From Ureibacillus terrenus (GTDB lineage: Bacteria; Bacillota; Bacilli; Bacillales_A; Planococcaceae): a stretch of DNA of 64,000 nucleotides. The notes below the pieces were generated by a model. The model had not been told where the DNA came from. It saw nothing but the letters and a program-made list of their open reading frames with translations, and searched no databases. This document shows positions 51,566-60,889 of the stretch, piece by piece. A program made the position numbers and the translations under genes. The stretch's first letter is position 1, and each line of letters opens with the position of its first letter. The stretch lies in assembly GCF_006569205.1 (NCBI RefSeq), contig NZ_VIGD01000006.1, forward strand, positions 1-64,000. The letters run 5' to 3'.

Positions 51566-52903
51566 TTATAAGTTGGCAAGCTGTCTTTGTTTTGTGTAAC
51601 GGTTTTCTTTAAAAGGAAGACCCAAATTTCCCCGTAATGTGTCCGCCTCATATTCTTTCCGGTATAATTCCCGTTCCTGCAGAATTGGTACAACTTTCTC
51701 CACAAAGTCTTCCAGCGCATTCGGGACCGCAACTGAAAACATAAATCCATCCGCCGCCTTTTCCACGAACCATTTTTCAATTAAATCCGCAACATCCTTT
51801 GGTGTACCAAAGAATACCGGTTTCGGTGTCGCTTCACGCAGCGCCACTTCCCTCAATGTCAATCCCTGCTCTTTCGCTTCTCTTTTAATGCGGTCGGTTG
51901 TGCTTTTGAATGCATTTGCCCCAATATCACCGATGTCCGGGAACGGCGCATCTACGTCATATTGGGAAAAATCATGATGATCGAAGTAACGTCCCAAATA
52001 GTCCAGCGCTTTTTCAATCGACACCAAATTTTTGACTTCATTATATTTCCGTTCCGCTTCTTCCACGGTATCTCCGATGATAGGGGCCAATGCCGGAAAA
52101 ATCAGCACCTCATCCGGATTCCGTCCAACTTTTGCAACCTCTTCTTTCACTCGGCGATAAAAGTCCTTCGCTTCCTCTAATGCAGGATAATTTGTGAAAA
52201 TCGCATCCGCTTCCTTTGCTGCAAGCCGAATTCCGGCATCGGATGATCCCGCCTGAAAGATGACCGGCTGCCCCTGCCTTGAACGGGCAATATTCAATGG
52301 GCCGCTGACTTGGAAATATTTGCCTTTATGGTTTAATACGTGCAGTTTTTCCGGATCAAAGAATCGGTCATTTTCCACGTCCGCGATAAATGCATCATCT
52401 TCCCAGGAATCCCAAAGCCCTTTTACCACTTCCACAAACTCTTCGGCAATTTCATAACGGGTCGCATGATCGGGATGCTCTTTAATGGTTTTATTAAAAT
52501 TTAATGCCGCCCCTTCCAAAGGGGTTGTCACAACATTCCAACCTGCACGTCCGTCGCTGATTTTATCCAATGAAGCGATTTGCCGCGCAACATTAAATGG
52601 TTGACTATAAGTGGTGGATACAGTGGCAACCAGGCCGACGTTTTTGGTTGCAGTTGCCAATGCGGAAAGGATTGTAACGGGTTCAAAACGGTTTAAAAAA
52701 TGCGGAATTGATTTCTCGTTAATATAAAGACCATCGGCAATAAAAACTAAATCAAATTTCCCTTTTTCTGCTGTTTTGGCTTGTTGCACATAATACTCCA
52801 GACTGACGCTTTGATTGCTTCTGATTTCAGGATGCCGCCAAAGGGAAATATGTCCTCCGACTCCATGAATCAGCGCTCCAAAATGGATTTTTCTTGTCAA
52901 CAT
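51566..52903 (-). CDS. ytnJ: NtaA/SnaA/DszA family FMN-dependent monooxygenase (YtnJ type)
   Basis: A 445-residue flavin monooxygenase. It begins [23 protein letters not shown], and has [33 protein letters not shown] and [18 protein letters not shown]. It is the first gene of ytnJ-ytmO-ytnI-ytmI in this genome. The AT-rich 170 bases upstream include a TTACTAA element also seen at the LysR gene. Function by analogy: oxidative opening of the C-S bond of N-acetylated S-modified cysteine. Confidence 0.88.
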   Translation of the reverse strand: MLTRKIHFGALIHGVGGHISLWRHPEIRSNQSVSLEYYVQQAKTAEKGKFDLVFIADGLYINEKSIPHFLNRFEPVTILSALATATKNVGLVATVSTTYSQPFNVARQIASLDKISDGRAGWNVVTTPLEGAALNFNKTIKEHPDHATRYEIAEEFVEVVKGLWDSWEDDAFIADVENDRFFDPEKLHVLNHKGKYFQVSGPLNIARSRQGQPVIFQAGSSDAGIRLAAKEADAIFTNYPALEEAKDFYRRVKEEVAKVGRNPDEVLIFPALAPIIGDTVEEAERKYNEVKNLVSIEKALDYLGRYFDHHDFSQYDVDAPFPDIGDIGANAFKSTTDRIKREAKEQGLTLREVALREATPKPVFFGTPKDVADLIEKWFVEKAADGFMFSVAVPNALEDFVEKVVPILQERELYRKEYEADTLRGNLGLPFKENRYTKQRQLANL

Positions 52904-52977
52904 TACTCCCTCCCTAATTTCTAGTATTTTTATTTGTTTTGTTATATTAACAACAATTTTTTCCTAATACAATACAT

Positions 52978-52984
52978 TTACTAA
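52978..52984. promoter_or_regulatory. TTACTAA element upstream of the ytnJ operon
   Basis: TTACTAA in the context TTTACTAATTG, 75 bases before the ytnJ start. The same heptamer with TTTACTAATC context occurs twice upstream of the LysR gene, so it is a candidate half-site for that regulator. Confidence 0.4.
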
Positions 52985-53046
52985 TTGATTTCTTGTAAGT
53001 ACTGATTGAAAAAATTTATTAACTCTAACCGGCTAAAATTGAGCAT

Positions 53047-53077
53047 AAAAAAAATACCATCCAGTAACGAATGGTAT
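53047..53077 (-). terminator. Terminator of the amidohydrolase gene
   Basis: On the minus strand ATACCAT pairs with ATGGTAT around 10 bases, followed by eight T. It abuts the stop codon. Confidence 0.85.
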
Positions 53078-54264
53078 TAATTAACCGTCAACTTTTGATT
53101 ATTGCTTTTAGATAAATGATTTAACACATTCACGGACAAATTCGAAAAATAATTTGCCGCTACAAGCAGCGCCTCTTCATTCAGTGTAAATGATGGATGA
53201 TGCCAATCATGTTGCCCATCAACGCCTATCCATACAAAATAACCGGGAATCAATTCTTGATAATATGCAAAGTCTTCTCCTGCCGGGCTTTGTTCGGCTT
53301 CAACAACCGCATACCCCAACTCTTCCCCGGTCCGTTTGACGATTTCCGTAAAAAGCGGTGAATTATCGACACAAGTAACGGAAGGATACCAGTTAAATTT
53401 GGATGTGGCACCAAAAGCAGAAACAATTCCTTCTGTGATTTGCTTCATTAATTGCGGTATTTTCCCACGGGCTTCCTTTTGAAAAACCCTTACCGTTCCT
53501 TCCAAAATTGCATGGTCGGCAATGACGTTCCAAGTATTTCCGGCTTCCAATTTTGTTATACTCACTACCGCATTATCAAAAGCGCTTAAATTTCTGCTTA
53601 CAATCGTTTGCAATGCGGAAATCAATTGCCCCGCCACAACGACCGCATCGATTGTATTGTTTGGAATTCCGGCATGACCGCCGACTCCATAAATTTCAAT
53701 CTTAAACCGGTCTACTGCAGCCATTAATGCTCCTTCACGTACCCCAACGGTTCCAACGGGAAGGTCCGGCTTATTATGCATTCCAAAAATCGCCGATACC
53801 CCATCCAACCCGCCTGCTTTTATAATCTGTTTTGCCCCTTCAGCAATTTCTTCTCCCGGCTGGAATATGACGCGGACCGTTCCTTTAAGCTCCTTTTTTC
53901 TGCGCTGCAGTAAAATTGCCGCACCGATCATTGAAGCTGTATGAAAATCGTGGCCACATGCATGCATCACATTTTTTATTTTTGAAGCATAGGGCAAATT
54001 TGTTCTTTCCCCGATAGGCAGCGCATCGATATCACTGCGCAATGCGATGGTAGGCCCTTCTTCCTCTCCTTTGATTTCTGCGATTGCCCCGACTTCCAAA
54101 CCTGCATCCAAAATTTTAATTTCTTCCTCTTCCAGCCATCTTTTGATTCTTTTGGTCGTTTCATATTCTTTCATTGAAGTTTCGGGATACATATGCAACT
54201 CCCGGCGATATTCGATCAGTTGTTTCAATAGAGAATCATGCTCCGTCAATCCGCTTTTTTTCAT
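53077..54264 (-). CDS. M20 family amidohydrolase (YtnL/SndA-like deacetylase)
   Basis: A 395-residue metallo-hydrolase of the HipO/IAA-amino-acid hydrolase group. Metal ligands are in MHACGHDFHTA (Cys103 and His105), FQPGEE (Glu138/139) and the C-terminal HHPSF. The lid domain (about 190-300) has VGGHAGIPNNTIDAV. In this context it would remove the acetyl group to free cysteine, the role of YtnL in B. subtilis. GAGGGG is 7 bases before the ATG. It lies 40 bases after the LysR gene on the same strand. Confidence 0.88.
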   Translation of the reverse strand: MKKSGLTEHDSLLKQLIEYRRELHMYPETSMKEYETTKRIKRWLEEEEIKILDAGLEVGAIAEIKGEEEGPTIALRSDIDALPIGERTNLPYASKIKNVMHACGHDFHTASMIGAAILLQRRKKELKGTVRVIFQPGEEIAEGAKQIIKAGGLDGVSAIFGMHNKPDLPVGTVGVREGALMAAVDRFKIEIYGVGGHAGIPNNTIDAVVVAGQLISALQTIVSRNLSAFDNAVVSITKLEAGNTWNVIADHAILEGTVRVFQKEARGKIPQLMKQITEGIVSAFGATSKFNWYPSVTCVDNSPLFTEIVKRTGEELGYAVVEAEQSPAGEDFAYYQELIPGYFVWIGVDGQHDWHHPSFTLNEEALLVAANYFSNLSVNVLNHLSKSNNQKLTVN

Positions 54265-54304
54265 ACGCTTACCCCTCTTTTTTTCTTTGCTCTTTCATAT
54301 TTGA

Positions 54305-55198
54305 TTACACTAGACATTTAAAATTATTAAACCGGTCAATCGAACGTTGGATGCTGCTTTTCAAAATATTTACAACATCCGATTGAACATAGGATAAATA
54401 AACAGGTTGCGTGATCGTAAACAAATCCAGGGACTTCACAACAATCAACTCTTTCCTTTCAATTTCCTCTTTTATACTTATTAAAGGCAAAAACCCGATT
54501 CCTTGTTTGTTTTTGATCAATGATTTCGCCACTTCCAGTTGATCTACCTTAAATTCAACTTTTGGTTCTACATTTTCCAGTTCAAAAATTTTATAAATCA
54601 GATTCCAATCAAACGCCCCACATTCAAAAAATACGATGGGTTCCTTTGCAAGTTTCTTGATGGTCACCTCTTCTCCCAGTACATATGGATGTTCCGGGTA
54701 AACAACGAGTTGAATGGAATTGTCCAACGCCACTTCCTGAATGATATTGTCGTTTGAAAATGGCTTTGTGAAAGCAAAATCAATCTCATGATTCAGCAAT
54801 TTCACAATCAGTTCTTCATTTGTTCCCGTGATAAATTTGAAATTGAAATCTGGATTTTCTTTTTTCCACAGAACGAGTGCATGGGGAATAAAATAGCTTG
54901 AAGTGATGAAATTCGCACCAAAAACGATTTCATTATGATCCCGTTTATTCCTTATATTGCTTTTTCCTTCGCGAAAAGTTTTCAGGATTTGTTGTGCATA
55001 AGGAATAAATTCTTTCCCTTGCTGATTTAAAATCAGTTGTTTTCCCTGTCGGATAAATAATTCTGTATTCAATTCCCTTTCCAGTGCTTTAATCCGTGCA
55101 GTAACGGTTGGTTGAGACAAATACAGAGCCTTCGATGCTTTATGAATACTTTTTAACTCCACAACATAAATAAACGCCTCCAATTGGTCCGTATTCAA
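54305..55198 (-). CDS. LysR family transcriptional regulator
   Basis: A 297-residue LysR regulator. The winged helix spans 1-60 (MNTDQLEAFIYVVELKSIHK, SQPTVTARIKALERELNTELF). The effector domain (about 90-290) has FGANFITSSYFIPHALVLW and KNKQGIGFLPLISI. The start is TTG at 55198 after AAAGGGG. Linked to the ytn/ytm-like genes, it is the counterpart of B. subtilis YtlI, activator of the ytmI operon in response to sulfur-source cues. It diverges from the fumarase gene. Confidence 0.9.
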   Translation of the reverse strand: MNTDQLEAFIYVVELKSIHKASKALYLSQPTVTARIKALERELNTELFIRQGKQLILNQQGKEFIPYAQQILKTFREGKSNIRNKRDHNEIVFGANFITSSYFIPHALVLWKKENPDFNFKFITGTNEELIVKLLNHEIDFAFTKPFSNDNIIQEVALDNSIQLVVYPEHPYVLGEEVTIKKLAKEPIVFFECGAFDWNLIYKIFELENVEPKVEFKVDQLEVAKSLIKNKQGIGFLPLISIKEEIERKELIVVKSLDLFTITQPVYLSYVQSDVVNILKSSIQRSIDRFNNFKCLV

Positions 55199-55291
55199 AA
55201 CACCAGCCCCTTTCCGGATTATTTTACTGTCGGATTAAAGTAATCATGTCCTATGCCAAACCCAAAATTGACAAATAACAGGAAATTAAAT

Positions 55292-55338
55292 TTACTAATC
55301 CAATAATTTTAGTAAGATATTAGATGAAAATTTACTAA
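55292..55338. promoter_or_regulatory. TTACTAA-N10-TTAGTAA dyad plus half-site, probable LysR operator
   Basis: TTACTAA (55292-55298) and TTAGTAA (55309-55315) form a perfect dyad of LysR-box type. A third TTACTAA follows at 55332-55338, 40 bases from the first. All lie between the LysR and fumarase genes, about 95-140 bases upstream of the LysR start. Confidence 0.6.
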
Positions 55339-55511
55339 TCATTCTTTTTTTATCATTTATCGAAAATTAAAACATATTATTCATAGTTGTCAACTATATT
55401 TTTTTGTTAGCGTAATTGAAATAATTTATCAGTTCAAAAAAATTTTCTATTATAATTGTAATCTGCCATTTACTTTTATATAACAGACTTTTAATAATAA
55501 TTTTAAAAATG

Positions 55512-55517
55512 TATAAT
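55512..55517 (+). promoter_or_regulatory. Fumarase promoter -10
   Basis: Consensus TATAAT 38 bases before the start codon. A poor TTTTAA lies 17 bases upstream, so the promoter may need an activator. Confidence 0.45.
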
Positions 55518-55554
55518 ATTCTAGAATTGAATTTTTTTTTGGGGGGAAAATAAT

Positions 55555-57111
55555 ATGTCAGTCGCAACTACATATTTGCAAACGTTGGAGAAAAGCCTTT
55601 ATGATTTGATTTGCGAAACATCTACAAACTTGCCAAAAGATGTTCGCCGTGCCATCAAAAGAGCAAAAGAAGCTGAAAATGCAGGCACTCGGGCTGCCAT
55701 GAGTTTGGCAACCATCACAAGAAATATCGTAATGGCGGAAGACAATGTATCACCAATTTGCCAAGACACAGGACTTCCAACATTTAAAGTAAAAACTCCT
55801 ATTGGCGCAAACCAATTAGAAATCAAAGAAGCCATCCGCAATGCGGTTAAAAAAGCGACAGAAGATGCGAAACTCCGCCCAAACTCTGTTGACTCATTGA
55901 CTGGTAAAAACAGCGGGGACAATCTTGGTGAAGGCGTTCCGGTTATCAAATTTGAACAATGGGAAAAAGACTACATTGAAGTAAAACTCATTTTAAAAGG
56001 CGGAGGCTGTGAAAACAAAAACGCCCAATACAGCTTGCCTTGCGAATTGGAAGGGCTTGGCCGCGCAGGCCGCGACCTTGACGGAATCCGCAAATGCATT
56101 CTTCATGCCGTTTGGAAAGCGCAAGGACAAGGCTGCTCTGCCGGATTTATCGGGGTTGGTATCGGTGGAGACCGCTCCGCAAGCTACGATCTGGCAAAAG
56201 ACCAATTATTCCGCCATTTGGAAGATACAAATCCGATTCCTGAACTAGCAAAATTGGAAGAATATATCGTTGAAAAAGCCAATACACTTGGCGTCGGAAC
56301 AATGGGCTTCGGCGGCGAAACGACATTATTGGGATGCAAAATCGGTGTAATGCACCGCATTCCTGCTTCCTTCTTCGTATCAGTCGCTTACAACTGCTGG
56401 GCATTCCGCCGCATGGCAGTTGACATTGATGCCAATACCGGAGAAATCATCAAATGGCACTATCAAGATGGCGAAAAAGTGACATTCCGCAATGAAGAAG
56501 AACAACAACCAACTGAAACTAAATCCGAAAGCCGCGTTATTGAGTTAAGAGCGCCGATTACTGAAGAACAAATTCGTCAGTTAAAAGTGGGCGACGTTGT
56601 AAAAATCAGCGGACGCATGTACACAGGCCGCGATGCCATCCACCATCACCTAATGACTCATGATTCACCGGTTGATTTGAACGGACAAATCATTTACCAT
56701 TGCGGTCCTGTTATGGCAAAAGACGAAAATGGAAATTGGACTGTCAAAGCGGCTGGTCCTACAACATCCATCCGTGAAGAACCTTATCAAGGGGATATCA
56801 TGAAGAAATTCGGTATCCGCGCAGTCATCGGTAAAGGCGGTATGGGCGCGAAAACATTGAAAGCATTGCAAGAGCACGGCGGCGTTTACTTGAACGCAAT
56901 TGGCGGTGCAGCACAATATTATGCTGATTGCATTAAGAGCGTTGACGGTGTGGACTTCCTTGAGTTCGGTATTCCGGAAGCAATGTGGCACTTGACAGTG
57001 GAAGACTTCACTGCGGTTGTCACAATGGACTCCCACGGAAACTCTTTGCATGCTGACATTGAAAAATCTTCGCTCGAAAAATTATCTCAATACGCAGAAA
57101 GAGTATTTTAA
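55555..57111 (+). CDS. fumA: Class I fumarate hydratase, iron-sulfur
   Basis: A 518-residue single-chain class I fumarase that hydrates fumarate to malate with an oxygen-sensitive [4Fe-4S] cluster. The alpha region (about 1-300) has probable cluster ligands Cys69 (SPICQDTGLP), Cys194 (GQGCSAGF) and Cys262 (LLGCKIG). The beta region (about 330-510) has GRMYTGRDAIHHH, GPTTSIREEPYQ and IGKGGMG. Most Bacillus use only the class II FumC/CitG type. GGGGGGAAAAT precedes the ATG. It shares a 356-base gap with the divergent LysR gene. Confidence 0.95.
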   Translation: MSVATTYLQTLEKSLYDLICETSTNLPKDVRRAIKRAKEAENAGTRAAMSLATITRNIVMAEDNVSPICQDTGLPTFKVKTPIGANQLEIKEAIRNAVKKATEDAKLRPNSVDSLTGKNSGDNLGEGVPVIKFEQWEKDYIEVKLILKGGGCENKNAQYSLPCELEGLGRAGRDLDGIRKCILHAVWKAQGQGCSAGFIGVGIGGDRSASYDLAKDQLFRHLEDTNPIPELAKLEEYIVEKANTLGVGTMGFGGETTLLGCKIGVMHRIPASFFVSVAYNCWAFRRMAVDIDANTGEIIKWHYQDGEKVTFRNEEEQQPTETKSESRVIELRAPITEEQIRQLKVGDVVKISGRMYTGRDAIHHHLMTHDSPVDLNGQIIYHCGPVMAKDENGNWTVKAAGPTTSIREEPYQGDIMKKFGIRAVIGKGGMGAKTLKALQEHGGVYLNAIGGAAQYYADCIKSVDGVDFLEFGIPEAMWHLTVEDFTAVVTMDSHGNSLHADIEKSSLEKLSQYAERVF

Positions 57112-57128
57112 TTAACATTTTATTGCTT

Positions 57129-57173
57129 AAGCTGCCAAAAATCGGGTGAATCCGTTTTTTGGCAGCTTTTTTA
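57129..57173 (+). terminator. Terminator of fumarase
   Basis: AAGCTGCCAAAAA pairs with TTTTTGGCAGCTT around a 14-base loop, followed by TTTTTT. Confidence 0.9.
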
Positions 57174-57181
57174 TATAAAGA

Positions 57182-57217
57182 AAACCGGGCATTCCCTTGG
57201 AAGGAATGTCCGGTTTC
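57182..57217 (-). terminator. Terminator of tcyP
   Basis: On the minus strand AAACCGGACATTCC pairs, with one mismatch, with GGAATGCCCGGTTT, followed by TCTTTATATAA. Confidence 0.75.
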
Positions 57218-57247
57218 TTATTAAAAAACTTGAGCAGGATTCTATGA

Positions 57248-58622
57248 TTAAACTAAAGATGTTCTTTCTGATGTATCATTAAATGTCTGTGCATCCAATT
57301 CCTTTGTTAAACGGCTTGATACGATTCCGGATACCATGGAGCCACTCACGTTCAACGCTGTACGCCCCATATCAATCAGCGGTTCCACTGAAATCAAAAT
57401 ACCAGCAAGAGCGATCGGCAAATTCATGGCCGATAATACAATGATTGCTGCAAACGTCGCACCGCCGCCTACACCTGCGACACCGAAAGAAATGATTGCA
57501 ACGATTAGGATTAGAAGGCCAATAAAGCCTGGAGTGAACGGGTCGATTCCGACAGTCGGCGCAATCATGACAGCCAACATGGCCGGGTAGACCCCCGCAC
57601 AACCATTTTGACCGATGGATAACCCAAAGGATCCCGCAAAGTTTGCAATCCCTTCAGGAACACCCAATCGTTTTGTTTGTGTTTGAAGATTCAACGGCAA
57701 TGTGGCAGCACTTGAACGTGAAGTGAAGGCAAATAATAAAGTTTCTACCGCTTTTCTCGCGTAAATCAATGGATTTAGACCGGTTAACGACACAATAATT
57801 AAATGCACAATAAACATGGCAATCAACGCAACATAGGACGCAACGACAAATTTGCCCAAATCGGCGATTGCCCCAAAATCGCTAGTGGCAACCGTGCGGG
57901 CCATAAGTGCGACAACCCCGTATGGCGTTAATTGCAAGACGATTCGCACAACGCCCATGGTAAGGCCGTATAATGCATCAACACCCTTTTTGACTGTATT
58001 GGCCGTATCCTCATCTTTCCGTCGGAGCTGCAAATAGGCAAATCCTAAAAATGCGGCAAAAATAACAACAGCGATTGTTGAAGTGGAACGGGCCCCAGTC
58101 AAATCAAGGAACGGATTTGAAGGGAACATTTCCAAAATATGTTCCGGCAAAGTCTTGACACTTTCCGCTTTTTGCACTATTTCTTCTCCGCGTGCCGCTT
58201 CCTGTTCCCCCTGCACAATTTGTGACGCATCCAAATCAAACAATGCCGTCGATAAAATACCGAATGATGCGGCAATCGCCGTTGTGCCAATTAAAACTCC
58301 CAATATTAGAATCGCAATTTTACCCAAGTTTTTTCCGATTGTCACTTTCGTAAATGCCGCCAAAATGGAAATAAACACAAGCGGCATCGCAATCATTTGC
58401 AGCAACTTTACATAGCCATTTCCAATAATATTAAACCATGGCATTGTTTTCTCTATCGTTTCTGATCCGAATCCATAAATCCATTGCATCCCGATGCCGA
58501 ATAAAACGCCAAGCGCCATTGCAATAAACACTCTATTGGAAAATTTTACGTGTTTTTTCCTTAAAAAAATATAAAAATGCCATTAACACCGCTAGCACGG
58601 TTATATTTAAGATAATTCCCAT
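57248..58622 (-). pseudogene. tcyP: L-cystine sodium symporter tcyP with N-terminal frameshift
   Basis: The DAACS-family transporter closely follows B. subtilis TcyP: GYVKLLQMIAMPLVF, FLDLTGARSTSTIAVVIFAA, FAFTSRSSAATLPLN, SIGQNGCAGVYPAM and SVEPLIDMGRTALNVSGSM. The long frame (427 residues) opens at 58531 without the first TcyP helix. Upstream, AGGAGG and an ATG at 58622 encode MGIILNITVLAVLMAFLYFF and then stop at a TAG. Dropping one base in the T7 run (58563-58569) or the A6 run beside it gives RKKHVKFSNRVFIAMALGV, matching TcyP, and a 457-residue protein. Mutation, slippage or a sequencing error are all possible. Confidence 0.8.
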
Positions 58623-58726
58623 ACAGCAACCTCCTTTTTTATGAACAAACCTAATAATACATATTTATTCCTATTAGTCAAGTAAGAATAATATATTTTA
58701 AATTTTCTTATTTTTATGTTTATTTC

Positions 58727-58755
58727 TTTACAAAGGGAATTTTATAGATTAGAAT
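58727..58755 (+). promoter_or_regulatory. pfeT promoter
   Basis: TTTACA (58727-58732), 17-base spacer, TAGAAT (58750-58755), each box with five of six consensus bases. The PerR box covers the -10. Confidence 0.7.
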
Positions 58756-58763
58756 AATTATAA
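58749..58763 (+). promoter_or_regulatory. PerR box at the pfeT promoter
   Basis: TTAGAATAATTATAA matches TTATAATNATTATAA at 13 of 14 specified bases and overlaps the -10, a repressing position. PerR is encoded in this window at 2023-2475. Confidence 0.8.
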
Positions 58764-58785
58764 AATAATATAAATTTTAAATAAT

Positions 58786-58800
58786 TGATATTTATTATCA
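58786..58800 (+). promoter_or_regulatory. Fur box upstream of pfeT
   Basis: TGATATTTATTATCA matches the Fur 7-1-7 consensus TGATAATNATTATCA at 13 of 14 specified bases. It is the centre of a longer perfect repeat with 8-base arms (58783-58803). Confidence 0.7.
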
Positions 58801-58822
58801 ATTGCAATAAAATTGATGCTTT

Positions 58823-58841
58823 GATACTGAAATTCATTATC
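58823..58841 (+). promoter_or_regulatory. Second Fur-like box upstream of pfeT
   Basis: GATACTGAAATTCATTATC matches the classical 19-base Fur box GATAATGATAATCATTATC at 16 positions. It ends just before the ribosome-binding site. Confidence 0.5.
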
Positions 58842-58855
58842 ATAAGGAGGTATTG

Positions 58856-60760
58856 ATGTTGAATTCTAATCGAGAAAAATTCTCGTTAATTGAGAATATA
58901 AAACAGCATCAGGAATTGATTGCCGCTATTGCGAGCGGAATTTTGATCTTAATCGCATGGAAATTGGAAAAGAACGGTTTATCAACAGCATCTGTCATAT
59001 CTTATATTGCCGCATTTATTATCGGGGGGTATGCGAAAGCAAAGGAAGGAATCATTGATACCATAGAAAACAGAACGTTGAATGTGGAAATTTTAATGAT
59101 TTTGGCCGCCATCGGCTCCATGATCATCGGGTATTGGACGGAAGGGGCCATCCTAATTTTCATTTTCTCTTTAAGCGGAGCTCTTGAAACTTATGCAATG
59201 AATCGCAGCCATCGTGAAATATCCGCCCTGATGAACCTGCAGCCGGAAGAAGCGTGGCTCGTCCGCGGGGATTTCGAGCCGATGAAAGTGCCCGTTTCTT
59301 CATTGAAGGTGGGAGACCATCTTTTAATTAAACCGGGCGAACGCATCCCGGCGGACGGCAAAATCATTAAAGGTTCTTCTTCCATCGATGAATCGGCGAT
59401 TACCGGGGAATCGATCCCGGTGTCAAAAGACGTGGGGGACGAAGTATTTGCGGGTACCATCAATTTAAACGGTACAATCACCGTCCATATGACGAAGCCG
59501 AATTCCGAAACATTATTCCAAAAAATCATCACGCTTGTCCAAACGGCCCAAAGCGAAAAATCCCCTTCCCAATTGTTCATTGAAAAATTTGAAGGCATTT
59601 ATGTAAAAGCGGTGCTCATCGCCGTTGCCCTCATGATGTTTCTGCCGCACTATTTATTCGGCTGGGATTGGAATACAACATTTTACCGGGCGATTGTGCT
59701 GCTTGTCGTTGCGTCACCTTGCGCCGTAGTAGCTTCCATCATGCCTGCCACACTTGCAGCCATTTCAAACGGCGCTCGCCACGGAATTTTATTCAAAGGC
59801 GGCGTCCACTTGGAAAATTTAAGCGCCCTCAAGTTGCTGGCCGTGGATAAAACAGGAACATTGACAGAGGGAATGCCGGTCGTTACGGATGTCCTGGTCC
59901 GGGAAGATTTGGATGAAAGAGAAACGCTGAAGCTCATTGCATCAATGGAGTCCCAATCCAATCACCCGCTTGCCAAATCCATTGTTCAATACGTCAAAGA
60001 TCAACAAATCGGCATCATTTCCGGAATCGATATCATCGATATTCCTGGCCAAGGGGTAAAGGCAAATTTCAACGGCCGTTCTTATATAATCGGTAATGCC
60101 GATTTTGTCGGCAATGAAGAAGCAGACAGCTTCGCCGATGGCATCGCAGCCCGCCTCGAAGAAGAAGGAAAAACCGTCGTCTTTTTGAAAGATGATGATG
60201 GAATTGCAGCAATGATCGCCTTAAAAGATACGATTCGAAACGAAGCGAAAGAGGCGGTCGAAACTTTGAAACAACTTGGGATAGAAGTCGCCATGCTGAC
60301 AGGGGATCACGAAAAAACAGCGAAAGTGATTGCTAAAGAGGCGGGAGTAAACGATTATATTGCAAAATGCTCTCCAATCACCAAAACGGAATTTATTGAG
60401 CAGGCATTGACGAAATATCAATATGTCGGCATGGTCGGAGACGGAATTAACGATGCTCCTGCCCTTGCCAAATCGACGGTCGGCATCGCCATGGGGGGAG
60501 GAACCGATGTTGCATTGGAAACGGCCGATGTCGTTTTAATGAAAAACAATTTATCAAAAATTGCTTACTCCATTAAACTTGGAAGAAAAATGCAGCAGAT
60601 TGTCAAACAGAATATAATCTTCTCGACCGCCGTCATTGCGATTCTTATAACTTCAAACTTCCTTCAAATTGTCGATCTCCCTTTGGGCGTTGTCGGCCAC
60701 GAAGGCAGCACCATTTTGGTCATATTAAACGGATTAAGGATGCTTAAAACTTTAAAGTAA
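58856..60760 (+). CDS. pfeT: P1B-4-type metal-efflux ATPase (PfeT/ZosA)
   Basis: A 634-residue heavy-metal P-type ATPase without an N-terminal metal-binding domain. It shows TGES at 183-186, the transmembrane metal motif SPC at 287-289, the phosphorylation site DKTGT at 331-335, SNHPLAKS, GDGINDAPA and the C-terminal HEGST. SPC with HEGS/T defines the P1B-4 subgroup; B. subtilis PfeT (once ZosA) exports ferrous iron and is controlled by PerR and Fur, and boxes for both occur here. The ATG at 58856 has AAGGAGG 6 bases upstream. Confidence 0.9.
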   Translation: MLNSNREKFSLIENIKQHQELIAAIASGILILIAWKLEKNGLSTASVISYIAAFIIGGYAKAKEGIIDTIENRTLNVEILMILAAIGSMIIGYWTEGAILIFIFSLSGALETYAMNRSHREISALMNLQPEEAWLVRGDFEPMKVPVSSLKVGDHLLIKPGERIPADGKIIKGSSSIDESAITGESIPVSKDVGDEVFAGTINLNGTITVHMTKPNSETLFQKIITLVQTAQSEKSPSQLFIEKFEGIYVKAVLIAVALMMFLPHYLFGWDWNTTFYRAIVLLVVASPCAVVASIMPATLAAISNGARHGILFKGGVHLENLSALKLLAVDKTGTLTEGMPVVTDVLVREDLDERETLKLIASMESQSNHPLAKSIVQYVKDQQIGIISGIDIIDIPGQGVKANFNGRSYIIGNADFVGNEEADSFADGIAARLEEEGKTVVFLKDDDGIAAMIALKDTIRNEAKEAVETLKQLGIEVAMLTGDHEKTAKVIAKEAGVNDYIAKCSPITKTEFIEQALTKYQYVGMVGDGINDAPALAKSTVGIAMGGGTDVALETADVVLMKNNLSKIAYSIKLGRKMQQIVKQNIIFSTAVIAILITSNFLQIVDLPLGVVGHEGSTILVILNGLRMLKTLK

Positions 60761-60800
60761 ACATTTTCAGTTTATAAGGAATGGCCTCAAATAACAGAAA

Positions 60801-60839
60801 GCGGCTTAAGCCTTCAAAGAGCTTAAGCCGCCTTTTTTA
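60801..60839 (+). terminator. Terminator of pfeT
   Basis: GCGGCTTAAGC pairs perfectly with GCTTAAGCCGC around 9 bases, followed by CTTTTTT. Confidence 0.92.
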
Positions 60840-60889
60840 TTTGCTGTCCGACCTGTCCCGCTTCATTGGGGGATGTAATGCCGGCGCTC

